A stretch of DNA of 32,389 nucleotides, taken from NCBI GenBank assembly GCA_027025395.1, contig JALVQQ010000206.1:1-32389 (forward strand). The letters run 5' to 3'. A model generated the notes under the pieces. It did not search any database. It had not been told where the DNA came from and was given only the letters and a program-made list of their open reading frames with translations. Origin of the DNA: Deltaproteobacteria bacterium. Lineage in GTDB: Bacteria > Desulfobacterota > Dissulfuribacteria > Dissulfuribacterales > QOAL01. Both the position numbers and the translations under genes were made by a program. Positions 1 to 9,642 of the stretch are shown here, one piece after another (within the stretch, counting starts at the first letter, position 1; every line of letters starts with the position of its first letter).

Positions 1-1
1 G

Positions 2-346
2 AGAAGGGGGCTCGGGCTTCCGGGCCCTGAACCTACATATGTTTTGAGGCTCGATGTGGAGCGCAACCAGCTGGTGGTAGGGAGCAAGAAGGAGCTTTTT
101 GCAAACTCTCTTGAAGTGCGTAATGTAAACTGGCTGGTTGATGTTCCCGGGCTTGACCAGGTTCCCGGGATTGAGTGCATGGTAAAGATACGTTACCGCC
201 ATGAGGCGGTGCGTGCCGTGGCAACTCTTTCCGGAAAACGGGTGAGGGTCGAGCTTTCAGAGCCCCAGAGGGCAGTGACACCGGGGCAGTTTGCGGTATT
301 TTACCAGGATGAAATCGTTATGGGTGGCGGTGAGATATGCGGGTAG
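2..346 (+). CDS. mnmA: tRNA-specific 2-thiouridylase MnmA, C-terminal fragment (5' end outside window)
   Basis: Open frame from the window edge to TAG at 344-346. The translation (...VLRLDVERNQLVVGSKKELFANSLEVRNVNWL...KIRYRHEAVRAVATLSGKRVRVELSEPQRAVTPGQFAVFYQDEIVMGGGEI) matches the MnmA C-terminal domain pattern (PGQ.AVFY....V.GGG.I). Confidence 0.85.
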   Translation, partial: RRGLGLPGPEPTYVLRLDVERNQLVVGSKKELFANSLEVRNVNWLVDVPGLDQVPGIECMVKIRYRHEAVRAVATLSGKRVRVELSEPQRAVTPGQFAVFYQDEIVMGGGEICG

Positions 347-1641
347 CTGTCTATACCCTCGGATGCAAGGTAAACCAGTTTGAATCCCAGGCTGTATCCG
401 GCAAGTTTGAAGAGCTCGGCCACGAGGTTGTGCCCTGGCGTGGTGGCGCGGATCTGTTTGTAGTTAATACCTGTGCCGTAACCGCAAGGGCGGCTTCCCA
501 GAGCAGGCAGATGGTCAGGCGTTTCCGGAGGGATTATCCTGATGCCAGGGTGATAGCCACTGGCTGTCATGTGCAGACCGGAGCCGGAGAGCTTATGAAG
601 GCCGCAGGCGGCAGGCTGTGCCTTGTGGGCAATGACCAGAAACGGAGCCTGGTTGAGCTTGCCCTTGCCTCCGCCGGTTGCCTCGAGATGTATGTAGGCG
701 ATATCTTCAGGGTAAAGGAGATAGCGCCTTTCATGATTCGTGCGCCCTTTGATCGAACCCGGGCCTTTGTCAGGATACAGGACGGCTGTGACTCCTTCTG
801 TTCGTACTGCATCGTGCCTTATGCCCGCGGAAGAAGCAGGAGCATGCCTCCGGAAATGGTTCACCGCCAGATAGCGCTTCTTGAGTTGGAAGGTATCAGG
901 GAGGTGGTAATTACCGGCATCCATGTGGGGTTTTATGGCCAGGACCTTGCTGACAAAAGCGACCTTCTGGCGCTGCTGCGTTCTCTCTGTGGTGCTTTCC
1001 CGGCCATGCGTTTCCGCTTGAGTTCCATAGACCCTTCTGAAATCTCCGATGAAATGATTGAATGGGCGGCCTCTTGTCCCAATTTCTGCCCTCACTGGCA
1101 TCTGCCCCTTCAGAGCGGGTCGGAAAAGATTCTGAAGGCAATGAACAGAAAGTACACAGGCGCGGAGTTCAGGGGCGTGGTTGACAGATTGCTCGATGCC
1201 ATGCCTGATGCAGCAATAGGAATGGATGTCATGACCGGTTTCCCCGGGGAGGGGGACGACGAGTTTTTCGCCACTCTTCAGCTCCTCCAGGCGGTACCGC
1301 TGGCCTACCTTCACGTCTTTCCATACTCTCCACGGCCCCATACGGTTGCCGCCGCTCTTGACGGGCATGTGGCCAGGAAAAAAAAGATTGAACGCTCCGC
1401 CCTTTTGAGACGGCTTGGCGCCATCCGCAAACAGGAGTTTTATGAAAGAAACAGGGGCACGGTGCATCAGCTCCTGGTTGAGCGGCGGGATAAAAAGACC
1501 GGACTGTGGCAGGGGATGACAGAAAATTATATCAGCACGCTGGTTGAAGCCCGTGAGCCTGGTGAGGAAATGAAAAACAGCATGATCAGGGTAAGAATAA
1601 AAGAGGTGCGGGACAGACTCGCGGTGGCAGAGCCCGTTTGA
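337..1641 (+). CDS. mtaB: MiaB/MtaB-family tRNA methylthiotransferase (MtaB-like, t6A37)
   Basis: RVAVYTLGCKVNQFESQA start, radical-SAM CxxxCxxC (CDSFCSYCIVPYARGRSRS), TGIHVGFYG, HLPLQSGSEKILKAMNRKYT, and a TRAM-like tail. Overlaps the end of mnmA by 10 bp. Confidence 0.9.
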   Translation: MRVAVYTLGCKVNQFESQAVSGKFEELGHEVVPWRGGADLFVVNTCAVTARAASQSRQMVRRFRRDYPDARVIATGCHVQTGAGELMKAAGGRLCLVGNDQKRSLVELALASAGCLEMYVGDIFRVKEIAPFMIRAPFDRTRAFVRIQDGCDSFCSYCIVPYARGRSRSMPPEMVHRQIALLELEGIREVVITGIHVGFYGQDLADKSDLLALLRSLCGAFPAMRFRLSSIDPSEISDEMIEWAASCPNFCPHWHLPLQSGSEKILKAMNRKYTGAEFRGVVDRLLDAMPDAAIGMDVMTGFPGEGDDEFFATLQLLQAVPLAYLHVFPYSPRPHTVAAALDGHVARKKKIERSALLRRLGAIRKQEFYERNRGTVHQLLVERRDKKTGLWQGMTENYISTLVEAREPGEEMKNSMIRVRIKEVRDRLAVAEPV

Positions 1642-1732
1642 GCAGGTCAGCCTCTCTTTTTGGCCGCATGGCCGTTGGGGCAGCAATGCCAACAGATCAA
1701 ACCAGTCAATCAGAGTAGAGGAATGTAGCGGC

Positions 1733-4700
1733 ATGACAGAAGAAGTTCTTGAAAAATCCAAGGCCCTGAAAGTTAATCTTGAGGAAACAGCAGTCGGAAG
1801 GCTCAAGTTCGAGCCCAGGTTTGATGTATTGAGAGAGGCTGTTGCGGAGTACCGCGGCATAAGCCGGCAGTTGAACCAGCTTCTTTTTGAACTTCATCAT
1901 CCATACCGCAACTGGGACCTGGTAATTGGTGAACTGCGCTCTTTCGCCCTGAAAAATCTTGCCACCTACAGCCGTAATGAAAAGGGCGTTGAGTCAATAG
2001 GGGTGCTGCTTGAAACCATGCTGGAACTGGTGCGTGATGCCCCGCGTCAGCAGCAGAAGGTTGCCGCGGCGGACGCCCTGCTGGCCTATCTTGAAAAGCT
2101 GGTGAACTACTGCGATGACCAGATGCTTGAAAGGGTGCTTCCCAAAATGACAGGCGTCTTCAGAGGGATGTGTGATGTTGACCAGTCCATCATGCGCGCC
2201 CTTGCCAACAGTTTTCATCCACTGGCCAGGGTGGCCCGCAGGCTCGCCGCCAGGGTTGACGATCAGGCCTGTCCCGGGGAGATGTGGAAGCTCCTCTGCC
2301 AGGTGCTGATCAATGTCAGGAAGTCTTCCTATCTCTACTGGCTCTCGATGGAGGGGCCCCTGCAGTGGCTGCACCGTGTTGTGGAGCAGTATTCCATAAT
2401 TGTATCTCCTTCGGAGCTTGGCGCCATAGAAGATGTGCTCCGCCCTGTTTCAAGGCCGGAGATAAAGAAGTGGCTTGTGAAAATCGAGGAACTTGAAAAG
2501 GGAGAGCTTGACAGGCAGACCGTGGAGACTGTTGCCGATCTCCCGGGTCATCTTGACATCGTACGCATGTACAAGGAGATTGCCGGGAAGCTGACGGGTT
2601 TTTCGTGTCCGCTTCCCTCTGAACGCATGGAGCCCGGCACCCGGGAGCAGGAGGTGGGAATACACCTGCTGTTTCTTTTTCATATGGTGGAGATGGAGGG
2701 GCTCAACAAGATTCATGAGGACATCCTGCGTCAGATCAACCGCAACCTGGTATGCCTTATCAAGACCGCCGACGTAGGGCAGCTTAAAGAGGTGCTGCCC
2801 AGGGCATTTGACCTTCTCAAACAACAGGTAGGGAATTTCCCGAGGACAGCGCTTCAGTGCATTGAGACCATCGGAACTGAAATATTCAAGCGCAACAACT
2901 TCAGGCTGGTGGAACTTTTTCTTGAGCAGGTGGTTGATTTCGGTTTCCAGCCGCCCAGGGTCCAGGGGGTTGACAGTGAATGGCACGTACTCAGCAATCC
3001 GGCACATCTGCAGAATATCCGGGTATGGATGAAACTGATCGGGCAGAAGCCCAAGTACTGCGGCACCCTGCTATCTGGCCTTATAGTGAATCTCGGCCTT
3101 GCAGGTACCTGTATCAAGGATACCGATCTGTTCCAGCGGGATGTGACCAGCCTTCTGAACTGCGAAATAGAGCCTGTTTATAACCTGGTCAAGCAGTTTG
3201 CAAGGATCCTGCCGGTCTATTTCAACGAGATAGGCGCCGAGGGCCTTTTGCGTGACGTAACCACCGAGCTTGATGAAATTTCCAGGAGAAAGGACAGGCT
3301 CATCCATTTTCTGCGCAAGCAGAGTCATGTCGAGAGCAATAATCTCATTGTTTACTTTATTGAAGCAATACTCTGTTTCTGGTTCAGCAGGGAGAAGGAC
3401 TGCCTGAAACCCTATCTTGCTCCGCAGATACTGGAGGATATTCCGGTGCATGGCCAATATATTGACCATGTCAACCACCTGCTGCATCACCTTGCGAGAA
3501 GGTTGGAGCTTGAGCCATTTGCCGGCAACCTTGACAGGCTGCTCAGGATTGATGATGAAACCCTGCATTCCATCCTTGAAGAGGTCTCTGACGTGCCTCC
3601 TCATGAGCGCAGGAGGCTCGAGCTGCTGATCCAGATGTACAAGCTCGAGAACCAGAAGTACAAGCTTGGCACCCAGGAGATAGAGGCCCATCTCAGGGAG
3701 GCCAGGAAATACGGTTTTGACACCCTTGACCGGGTTATAGAGATACTTGGAAGCGACGATGCCGAAAGGAATCTGGATGTGATTCTCACCGAGCTTGAGA
3801 ATCTCAAGGAGATAATACTGAGCCCGGAAAAGTTTGAGCCGCAGGAGGAGATATATCTCAAACGCCATATCGCAGCGGACATACCGTCCATGTACGGCCG
3901 CTACCATGAAAAGAAGTTCGATGCGCTGGGACTGACTTTCAGGCTCGAAAATCTGGCAAATATCTACTTTGAGCGCCTGATGCTCGAGATGGAAGTGCCC
4001 TTCATTACCCGCGCCACCTTTGTCCACATACTGAAGGCGCTGAAGCTTTTCTGGAGGGCCATCAGGCTGAATGGAGTAAACTCAAAGAAATTTTCAACCT
4101 ATCTGACTCTTCTCGAGACTTCCCTGGAGGTAAGGCGTTTTTCCTTTACCCAGTATCTCGATATTGTCAAGGGACTTTCCGAGGGCGTCAAGGACATGAT
4201 CTATGTCTATTACCTCAGCCCTCACCAGGATAACATAGCGCGCATCATCAGGCAGCTTGGCCCTGACCAGCTCCTTCCCAAATACAGGGTTTCGCGCCGT
4301 GCGGAAGCGGCATCCGGTGATGATTCCTTTATGATAAGCCGCATTACCGAGAGATTCATGCGGGAGCTCATAGCGTCCACTTTCGGTCTTCAGAATCTGG
4401 ATAATTTCATAGGCAGGGTTTACCAGGTGCTTATGGAGCAGAAGAAGGTGCTCAGCTCCAGGGAAGTTGACATGCTCCTGAGTTATGATCCGGGCCAGGA
4501 TATATGCTCCATCTATATGCCCAGTCTCAAGACCCGCAATCTCATTCAGCTGGGCAACAAGGGCTACAACCTTGTTCTGCTGGCAAGGGATGGAATAAGG
4601 GTGCCTCCCGGCGTGATAATTACAACAGAGGTCTTCCGCTACTACAGCCTGTTTCAGAAACTGCCGGGTGCTTACAGGAATTTCTGTTCCCAGCTCAGGG

Positions 4701-6028
4701 AGGGCATCAAGGAAATTGAGCAGAGAACCGGGGCCAGGTTTGGCGACCCTTCCAATCCTCTGCTTCTGTCCGTAAGGAGCGGGGCGGCCATCTCCATGCC
4801 CGGAATGATGTCAACCATTATTAACGTGGGCAGCAACATTGAAACCACGGAAGGCATGGCTGAAATGACTGGTAACCAGTGGTTCGCCTGGGACAATTAC
4901 AGGAGGTTTGTGCAGTCCTGGTCCATGTCCTTCGGAATTTCAAGAGACGTGTTTACAGAGCTTATGCTGGCCCACAAGAAACGCTGTGGCGTGGAGAAAA
5001 AACGTGATTTTACCGGCGCCCAGATGAAAGATCTTGCCCTGCGCTACAGGAAGGCCGTTCTTGATCTTGGTGTTGATATAGAGGACGATCCCTTTGAACA
5101 GCTCATGATGTCGGTGAGGATGGTGCTCCATTCATGGGATTCGGAAAAGGCCCGAGCCTACCGCAAGATAATGGAAGTTTCAGATTACTGGGGCACTGCT
5201 GTAATAGTCCAGAGCATGAGTTACGGAAATCTGTCAAGCCAGGCCGGGACCGGCGTGGTCTTTACGGCAAATCCGCACAGAAAGCTTGACCGGGTAAGCC
5301 TTTGGGGTGACTATACCCTTGGCAATCAGGGTGAGGATATTGTAAGCGGCCTGGTTTCCACCAACCCAATATCAATCGAGCAGAAGGAGGCGATGGACCT
5401 GCCTGATGCGGTAAGCCTGGAGGAGTCGTCGCCGGAGATTTACGACGAGCTGCTTTCCCAGGCAAAGCGCATGATCTATGACAGGAAGTGGACGCCTCAG
5501 GAGATAGAGTTCACATTTGAGGGGCCGCACCGCGATGAACTGTACATACTCCAGAGCAGGGACATGACAACCAAGAAGAGGGGCTCGGTCAAGGTGTTTG
5601 TGCCTGGCCCTGATCTTGATGCGGCGTATCTTGGCCGCGGCATTGGCGTGGGAGGTGGCGCATTGTCGGGCAGGGCGGTTTTCAGCCTTGACGAGATAAA
5701 GCAGATGAGGGATAAAGAATCAGAAACCAGCCTTATTCTTATAAGGTCTGCCACGGTGCCTGATGATATCGTTGAAATTTCCGCGGCTGACGGACTGCTC
5801 ACCGCAAAGGGCGGCCAGACCTCCCATGCCGCAATAGTTGCCTTCAGGCTTGACAAGGCATGTGTGGTGGGCTGTGAACAGTTGATGGTGTTTGAGCAGA
5901 AGGGCATCGCCACCATACAGGATGTAACCATCCATTCAGGGGACTGGGTAAGCATTGACGGCAGGAACGGATCTGTCTATCTGGGTAAACATCCGGTGAG
6001 GGTGGAGCAGGAAAGCTCTTTGATATAA
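1733..6028 (+). CDS. PPDK/PEP-synthase-related protein: ~930-aa unassigned helical N-terminus + PPDK-type ATP-grasp + phosphohistidine swivel domain, no PEP/pyruvate TIM barrel
   Basis: 1431 aa. PPDK-type nucleotide-binding segment from about residue 936 (LIQLGNKGYNLVLLARDGIRVPPGVIITT; LLSVRSGAAISMPGMMSTIINVG; QSMSYGNLSSQAGTGVVFTANP; GNQGEDIVSGL; EIEFTFEG...LYILQSRDM). C-terminal swivel has catalytic-type GGQTSHAAIVA (His codon at 5825-5827, residue 1365). The protein ends about 65 residues later, without the C-terminal PEP-utilizer barrel. Confidence 0.85.
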   Translation: MTEEVLEKSKALKVNLEETAVGRLKFEPRFDVLREAVAEYRGISRQLNQLLFELHHPYRNWDLVIGELRSFALKNLATYSRNEKGVESIGVLLETMLELVRDAPRQQQKVAAADALLAYLEKLVNYCDDQMLERVLPKMTGVFRGMCDVDQSIMRALANSFHPLARVARRLAARVDDQACPGEMWKLLCQVLINVRKSSYLYWLSMEGPLQWLHRVVEQYSIIVSPSELGAIEDVLRPVSRPEIKKWLVKIEELEKGELDRQTVETVADLPGHLDIVRMYKEIAGKLTGFSCPLPSERMEPGTREQEVGIHLLFLFHMVEMEGLNKIHEDILRQINRNLVCLIKTADVGQLKEVLPRAFDLLKQQVGNFPRTALQCIETIGTEIFKRNNFRLVELFLEQVVDFGFQPPRVQGVDSEWHVLSNPAHLQNIRVWMKLIGQKPKYCGTLLSGLIVNLGLAGTCIKDTDLFQRDVTSLLNCEIEPVYNLVKQFARILPVYFNEIGAEGLLRDVTTELDEISRRKDRLIHFLRKQSHVESNNLIVYFIEAILCFWFSREKDCLKPYLAPQILEDIPVHGQYIDHVNHLLHHLARRLELEPFAGNLDRLLRIDDETLHSILEEVSDVPPHERRRLELLIQMYKLENQKYKLGTQEIEAHLREARKYGFDTLDRVIEILGSDDAERNLDVILTELENLKEIILSPEKFEPQEEIYLKRHIAADIPSMYGRYHEKKFDALGLTFRLENLANIYFERLMLEMEVPFITRATFVHILKALKLFWRAIRLNGVNSKKFSTYLTLLETSLEVRRFSFTQYLDIVKGLSEGVKDMIYVYYLSPHQDNIARIIRQLGPDQLLPKYRVSRRAEAASGDDSFMISRITERFMRELIASTFGLQNLDNFIGRVYQVLMEQKKVLSSREVDMLLSYDPGQDICSIYMPSLKTRNLIQLGNKGYNLVLLARDGIRVPPGVIITTEVFRYYSLFQKLPGAYRNFCSQLREGIKEIEQRTGARFGDPSNPLLLSVRSGAAISMPGMMSTIINVGSNIETTEGMAEMTGNQWFAWDNYRRFVQSWSMSFGISRDVFTELMLAHKKRCGVEKKRDFTGAQMKDLALRYRKAVLDLGVDIEDDPFEQLMMSVRMVLHSWDSEKARAYRKIMEVSDYWGTAVIVQSMSYGNLSSQAGTGVVFTANPHRKLDRVSLWGDYTLGNQGEDIVSGLVSTNPISIEQKEAMDLPDAVSLEESSPEIYDELLSQAKRMIYDRKWTPQEIEFTFEGPHRDELYILQSRDMTTKKRGSVKVFVPGPDLDAAYLGRGIGVGGGALSGRAVFSLDEIKQMRDKESETSLILIRSATVPDDIVEISAADGLLTAKGGQTSHAAIVAFRLDKACVVGCEQLMVFEQKGIATIQDVTIHSGDWVSIDGRNGSVYLGKHPVRVEQESSLI

Positions 6029-6181
6029 AGGAGTAAAATTTCATATCAACAAATTGGCGCAGGTCGGCCTTGAGTTGCATTTCAGGTGCGGCAAGGCAGG
6101 TCAGGTTGCAGGCTGATTTTTACTTTTTTAACCCTGGTGTATTACGCACCGCCATCTTTAATCCAGAGGAGTTTATTGTTT

Positions 6182-7438
6182 ATGGACAATGGAGCATCTC
6201 CCATGAAGCTTGGAATCAACGGACTTGGAAGGATAGGCAAACTCAGCTTATGGCATCATGTGGGCAGAAAGTTTTTTTCTGAAATCGTGGTTAATGTGGG
6301 TCGCGAAATCGGGCAGGGGCTTGAGGACATAGCGGCAGCCATTGACCGGGACAGCACATACGGTCGTCTTGGAGCCTATTTGTACGGGCATAAATGTCCA
6401 AGGGTCATTGAAAATCTCAATGACAGGGACGGCACAATGACCATTGACGGCGTGCCTGTAAGGATTCTCAGGGAGAGCAGGGACCCGCGAGGAATAGACT
6501 GGTCAGGCAATGATGTCAGGATCGTTGTGGACACTACCGGAGTGTTTCGTGATCCTACGGCGCCTGCCGATGCCGCCAGGGGAAGCCTCAGGGGACATCT
6601 TGAGGCAGGAGCGGACAAGGTTATACTTTCCGCCCCTTTCAAGATCGCCGACAAGGCGGCGGAGATGCCTGATGACGCTGTAACTACCGTTATGGGCATA
6701 AATGAAGACGACTACATACCGGACAGGCATGTCCTTGTTTCATCCGCAAGCTGCACCACCACGTGCCTTGCCTACATGGTCAAGCCCGTACTGGACTATT
6801 TTGGAGCCAACCGTATTCTGTCTGCTTCAATGGTAACGGTTCATGCCGCAACAGGAAGCCAGGTAGTGCTTGACCGGCTCCCAAAGGCAGGTGCCAGGGA
6901 CCTTCGCAAGAACCGGAGCATATTCAATAACATAATCCTTACTACCACGGGAGCCGCAAAGGCCCTGGGGCTGGTTATTCCCGAGATGAAGGGAATAGGA
7001 TTTCTTGCAGAGTCCGTAAGGGTTCCCACAAATACCGGTTCTCTCATCATACTTAACCTGACCATTCAGGATGAGAGCATGGAGAATCCGATAAACCGCG
7101 CGCTTGTGAACGACATATACAGAAAGGCCGCTGAAGGCCCCATGTCCGAACATCTCATCTACAGCGAGGAGCAGAACGTATCCGGGGACATTATCGGCAT
7201 GCCGGAGGCCGCTGCGATTATTGAGGGCACGGAGACTCACACCAGGACATCAGCCATACGCGTTGATCCCACGCTGGCGTGCAAGGCGCTGGGAGAGTCC
7301 CCCGACAGCATCACCTGTTCAGAGATTAATGTCCCGGTTACTAACGTCGTGGTATATGGCTGGTATGACAACGAACTCGGAAGCTATACGGTGATGCTGG
7401 GTGACAGGCTTGTCTCCATTGCAAAGTCCATGTTTTAG
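6182..7438 (+). CDS. glyceraldehyde-3-phosphate dehydrogenase-like protein (divergent)
   Basis: GINGLGRIGK Rossmann start, VVDTTGVF, ADKVILSAPFK, SSASCTTTCLA, VTVHAATGSQVVLD, GAAKALGLVIPEMKG, VRVPTNTGSL, WYDNELGSY. Preferred ATG at 6182 with upstream GAGGAG; the ORF track's 6086 start is less likely. Confidence 0.85.
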   Translation: MDNGASPMKLGINGLGRIGKLSLWHHVGRKFFSEIVVNVGREIGQGLEDIAAAIDRDSTYGRLGAYLYGHKCPRVIENLNDRDGTMTIDGVPVRILRESRDPRGIDWSGNDVRIVVDTTGVFRDPTAPADAARGSLRGHLEAGADKVILSAPFKIADKAAEMPDDAVTTVMGINEDDYIPDRHVLVSSASCTTTCLAYMVKPVLDYFGANRILSASMVTVHAATGSQVVLDRLPKAGARDLRKNRSIFNNIILTTTGAAKALGLVIPEMKGIGFLAESVRVPTNTGSLIILNLTIQDESMENPINRALVNDIYRKAAEGPMSEHLIYSEEQNVSGDIIGMPEAAAIIEGTETHTRTSAIRVDPTLACKALGESPDSITCSEINVPVTNVVVYGWYDNELGSYTVMLGDRLVSIAKSMF

Positions 7439-7530
7439 TAATGTTGTATCAACGGAGTTGGCGCCTTCTGTTGCGCATGGAACCGGCTCTGTCTTAACAG
7501 TTGAAGAATTGTGCAGTTCGGAGAGCGCAG

Positions 7531-8724
7531 ATGATAAGATTCATTGATGAACTCGACCTGAAAGCGCGCAGGGTAATCATGCGCGTTGACTTCAATGTTC
7601 CTCTTGATGCTGAGTGCCGTATTACAGACGATAACCGTATCCAGGCCGCCATGCCCACCATAAGGCATGCGCTTGAAAATGGTTCAAGGCTGCTTATCTG
7701 TTCACACCTTGGAAGGCCCAAGGGCAAGAGGGTTGAAAAGTACAGCCTTGCTCCCGTTGCCGCAAGGCTCGGTGAAATTCTTGGCTTTGAGGTGCCGCTC
7801 GCCCCTGACTGCATAGGTCCGGAAACCGCAGGGATGGCAGCCCGGGTACAGGAGGGCAGGGCGCTGATGCTTGAAAATCTCCGTTACCATGCAGGGGAAA
7901 CCGCCAATGATCCGGAATTCGCTTCAGCGCTTGCCGGTCTTGCGGATGTGTATGTTAATGACGCTTTTGCTGTTTCACATAGGGCGCATGCGTCAGTTGT
8001 AGGCGTGCCTGCCGTGATGAAGGAGTGCGGCGGCGGATTCCTCATGAAATCCGAAATCACCTATTTCAACAGGGCCATGAGGGAACCGGCCAGGCCCATG
8101 ATTGCAATCCTTGGCGGGGCCAAGGTTTCAAGCAAGCTTGGGGCAATCGAGAATATCCTTCCAAGGGTAGATGTTTTGATTATCGGCGGGGCAATGGCCA
8201 ATACATTTCTTGTTGCCCGCGGAATTTCAGTTGGAAGGTCGCTTGTTGAATCCGAACTTGTTGACGTGGCGGCCAGGCTTATGGATGATGCTGCTGAAAG
8301 GGGGGTGAAGCTCCTTCTCCCGTCTGACGCGGTGGTGGCCGCTGAAATGACAGAGGGTGCCGCCACAGAGACAGTCGATATTCACTCTGTACCTGAAGAC
8401 AGGATGATTCTTGATATTGGGCCTGCTACCGTAAAGGCGTACAGTGAAGCCCTTGAAGGCGCCGGCACCATAGTCTGGAACGGTCCAATGGGCGCTTTTG
8501 AGATCAAACCCTTCAGCAGCGGCACCATGGAGCTTGCCCATGCGGTTGGCCGGAGTTCGGCCCTCAGCATTATCGGCGGTGGAGATACTGATCTTGCAAT
8601 CCACATGGCAGGGGAAAAGGACAATGTTTCCTACATGTCCACCGGAGGCGGTGCATTTCTGAGTCTCCTTGAAGGCAAGACTCTTCCCGGTTTTGAAGCC
8701 CTTGAGAAGTGCGGCGGGCGGTAA
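7531..8724 (+). CDS. pgk: phosphoglycerate kinase
   Basis: RVIMRVDFNVPLD, SRLLICSHLGRPKG, VYVNDAFAVSHRAHAS, AILGGAKVSSKL, IIGGAMANTFL, VWNGPMGAFE, IIGGGDTD, STGGGAFLSLLEGK. ATG at 7531 is preferred over the TTG at 7501. Confidence 0.96.
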   Translation: MIRFIDELDLKARRVIMRVDFNVPLDAECRITDDNRIQAAMPTIRHALENGSRLLICSHLGRPKGKRVEKYSLAPVAARLGEILGFEVPLAPDCIGPETAGMAARVQEGRALMLENLRYHAGETANDPEFASALAGLADVYVNDAFAVSHRAHASVVGVPAVMKECGGGFLMKSEITYFNRAMREPARPMIAILGGAKVSSKLGAIENILPRVDVLIIGGAMANTFLVARGISVGRSLVESELVDVAARLMDDAAERGVKLLLPSDAVVAAEMTEGAATETVDIHSVPEDRMILDIGPATVKAYSEALEGAGTIVWNGPMGAFEIKPFSSGTMELAHAVGRSSALSIIGGGDTDLAIHMAGEKDNVSYMSTGGGAFLSLLEGKTLPGFEALEKCGGR

Positions 8725-8831
8725 TCGCGTCCATTTGCGGCAAAATGGCGGCAGGCCGGTTCCGGGCCGTCATTCTCACCGCTCTTTCATTGAAGATGTG
8801 CTGAAATTGTACGAGAAGAGGAGGCATCACC

Positions 8832-9605
8832 ATGAGAATTCCCTTGATGGCTGCTAACTGGAAGATGCACAAGACCATTCCGGCGATAATATCTTTCCTG
8901 GACAGTTTCATTCCGCTGATGAGGGAGCTCGGCTCTGATCGTGAGGTGGTTATTGCCCCTCCGTTTATCGGCCTTGAGACGGTGTGCAGGGCATTGCGCG
9001 GCAGAAAAGGCATGGGGGTAGCGGCCCAGAATATGCATTTTGAGGAGCAGGGTGCGTTTACAGGCGAAATTTCGCCCCTGATGCTGTCGGATCTGGGGGT
9101 CGGTCATGTAATTCTGGGCCATTCGGAACGGCGCCACGTCTTTGGAGAAACCGATGGGTTTATAGCCAAAAAAGTAGTGTCCGCGCTGGAGCACGATTTG
9201 AAGCCGATCCTGTGCATTGGCGAAAAACTTGAGCAGCGCGAGGCAGGTGAAACCAATGCAGTGCTGGAAGCGCAGTTGAGAAAGGGGCTTTCAGGCGTTA
9301 CCGCTGAACAGGCGCAGGATGTAGTCATAGCGTATGAGCCGGTATGGGCAATCGGAACCGGTAAAACCGCCACTCCCGAACAGGCCCAGGAGGCGCATAT
9401 CTTTGCAAGAAAATGGATGGCAGAACATTTCAATTCAGGTATTGCGGACCAAATCCGAATATTGTATGGTGGCTCCGTCAAACCGGCCAATGCGGCGGAG
9501 CTTATGGCCCTGCCCGATGTTGACGGCGCGCTCGTGGGTGGAGCGGCGCTTGATGCGGAAAGCTTTGCTGAAATAGCCCTTTGCCCGTTGACGCCCCGTG
9601 CATGA
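8832..9605 (+). CDS. tpiA: triosephosphate isomerase
   Basis: MAANWKMHKT, GVAAQNMHFEEQGAFTGEISPLML, VILGHSERR, VIAYEPVWAIGTGKTATPEQAQE, ILYGGSVKPANA. AGGAGG upstream of the start. Confidence 0.97.
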   Translation: MRIPLMAANWKMHKTIPAIISFLDSFIPLMRELGSDREVVIAPPFIGLETVCRALRGRKGMGVAAQNMHFEEQGAFTGEISPLMLSDLGVGHVILGHSERRHVFGETDGFIAKKVVSALEHDLKPILCIGEKLEQREAGETNAVLEAQLRKGLSGVTAEQAQDVVIAYEPVWAIGTGKTATPEQAQEAHIFARKWMAEHFNSGIADQIRILYGGSVKPANAAELMALPDVDGALVGGAALDAESFAEIALCPLTPRA

Positions 9606-9642
9606 AGCAGGGCGGGAAAAATAAAAAGTCAGAGAAAATTAA

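Noticed and set aside
301-1860. 519-aa minus-strand ORF opposite mtaB
   Set aside because: Shadow ORF antisense to a clearly conserved radical-SAM gene; no domain motifs.
3071-4027. 318-aa minus-strand ORF inside the PPDK-like gene
   Set aside because: Antisense shadow; no RBS or family evidence, and the plus frame is continuous through it.
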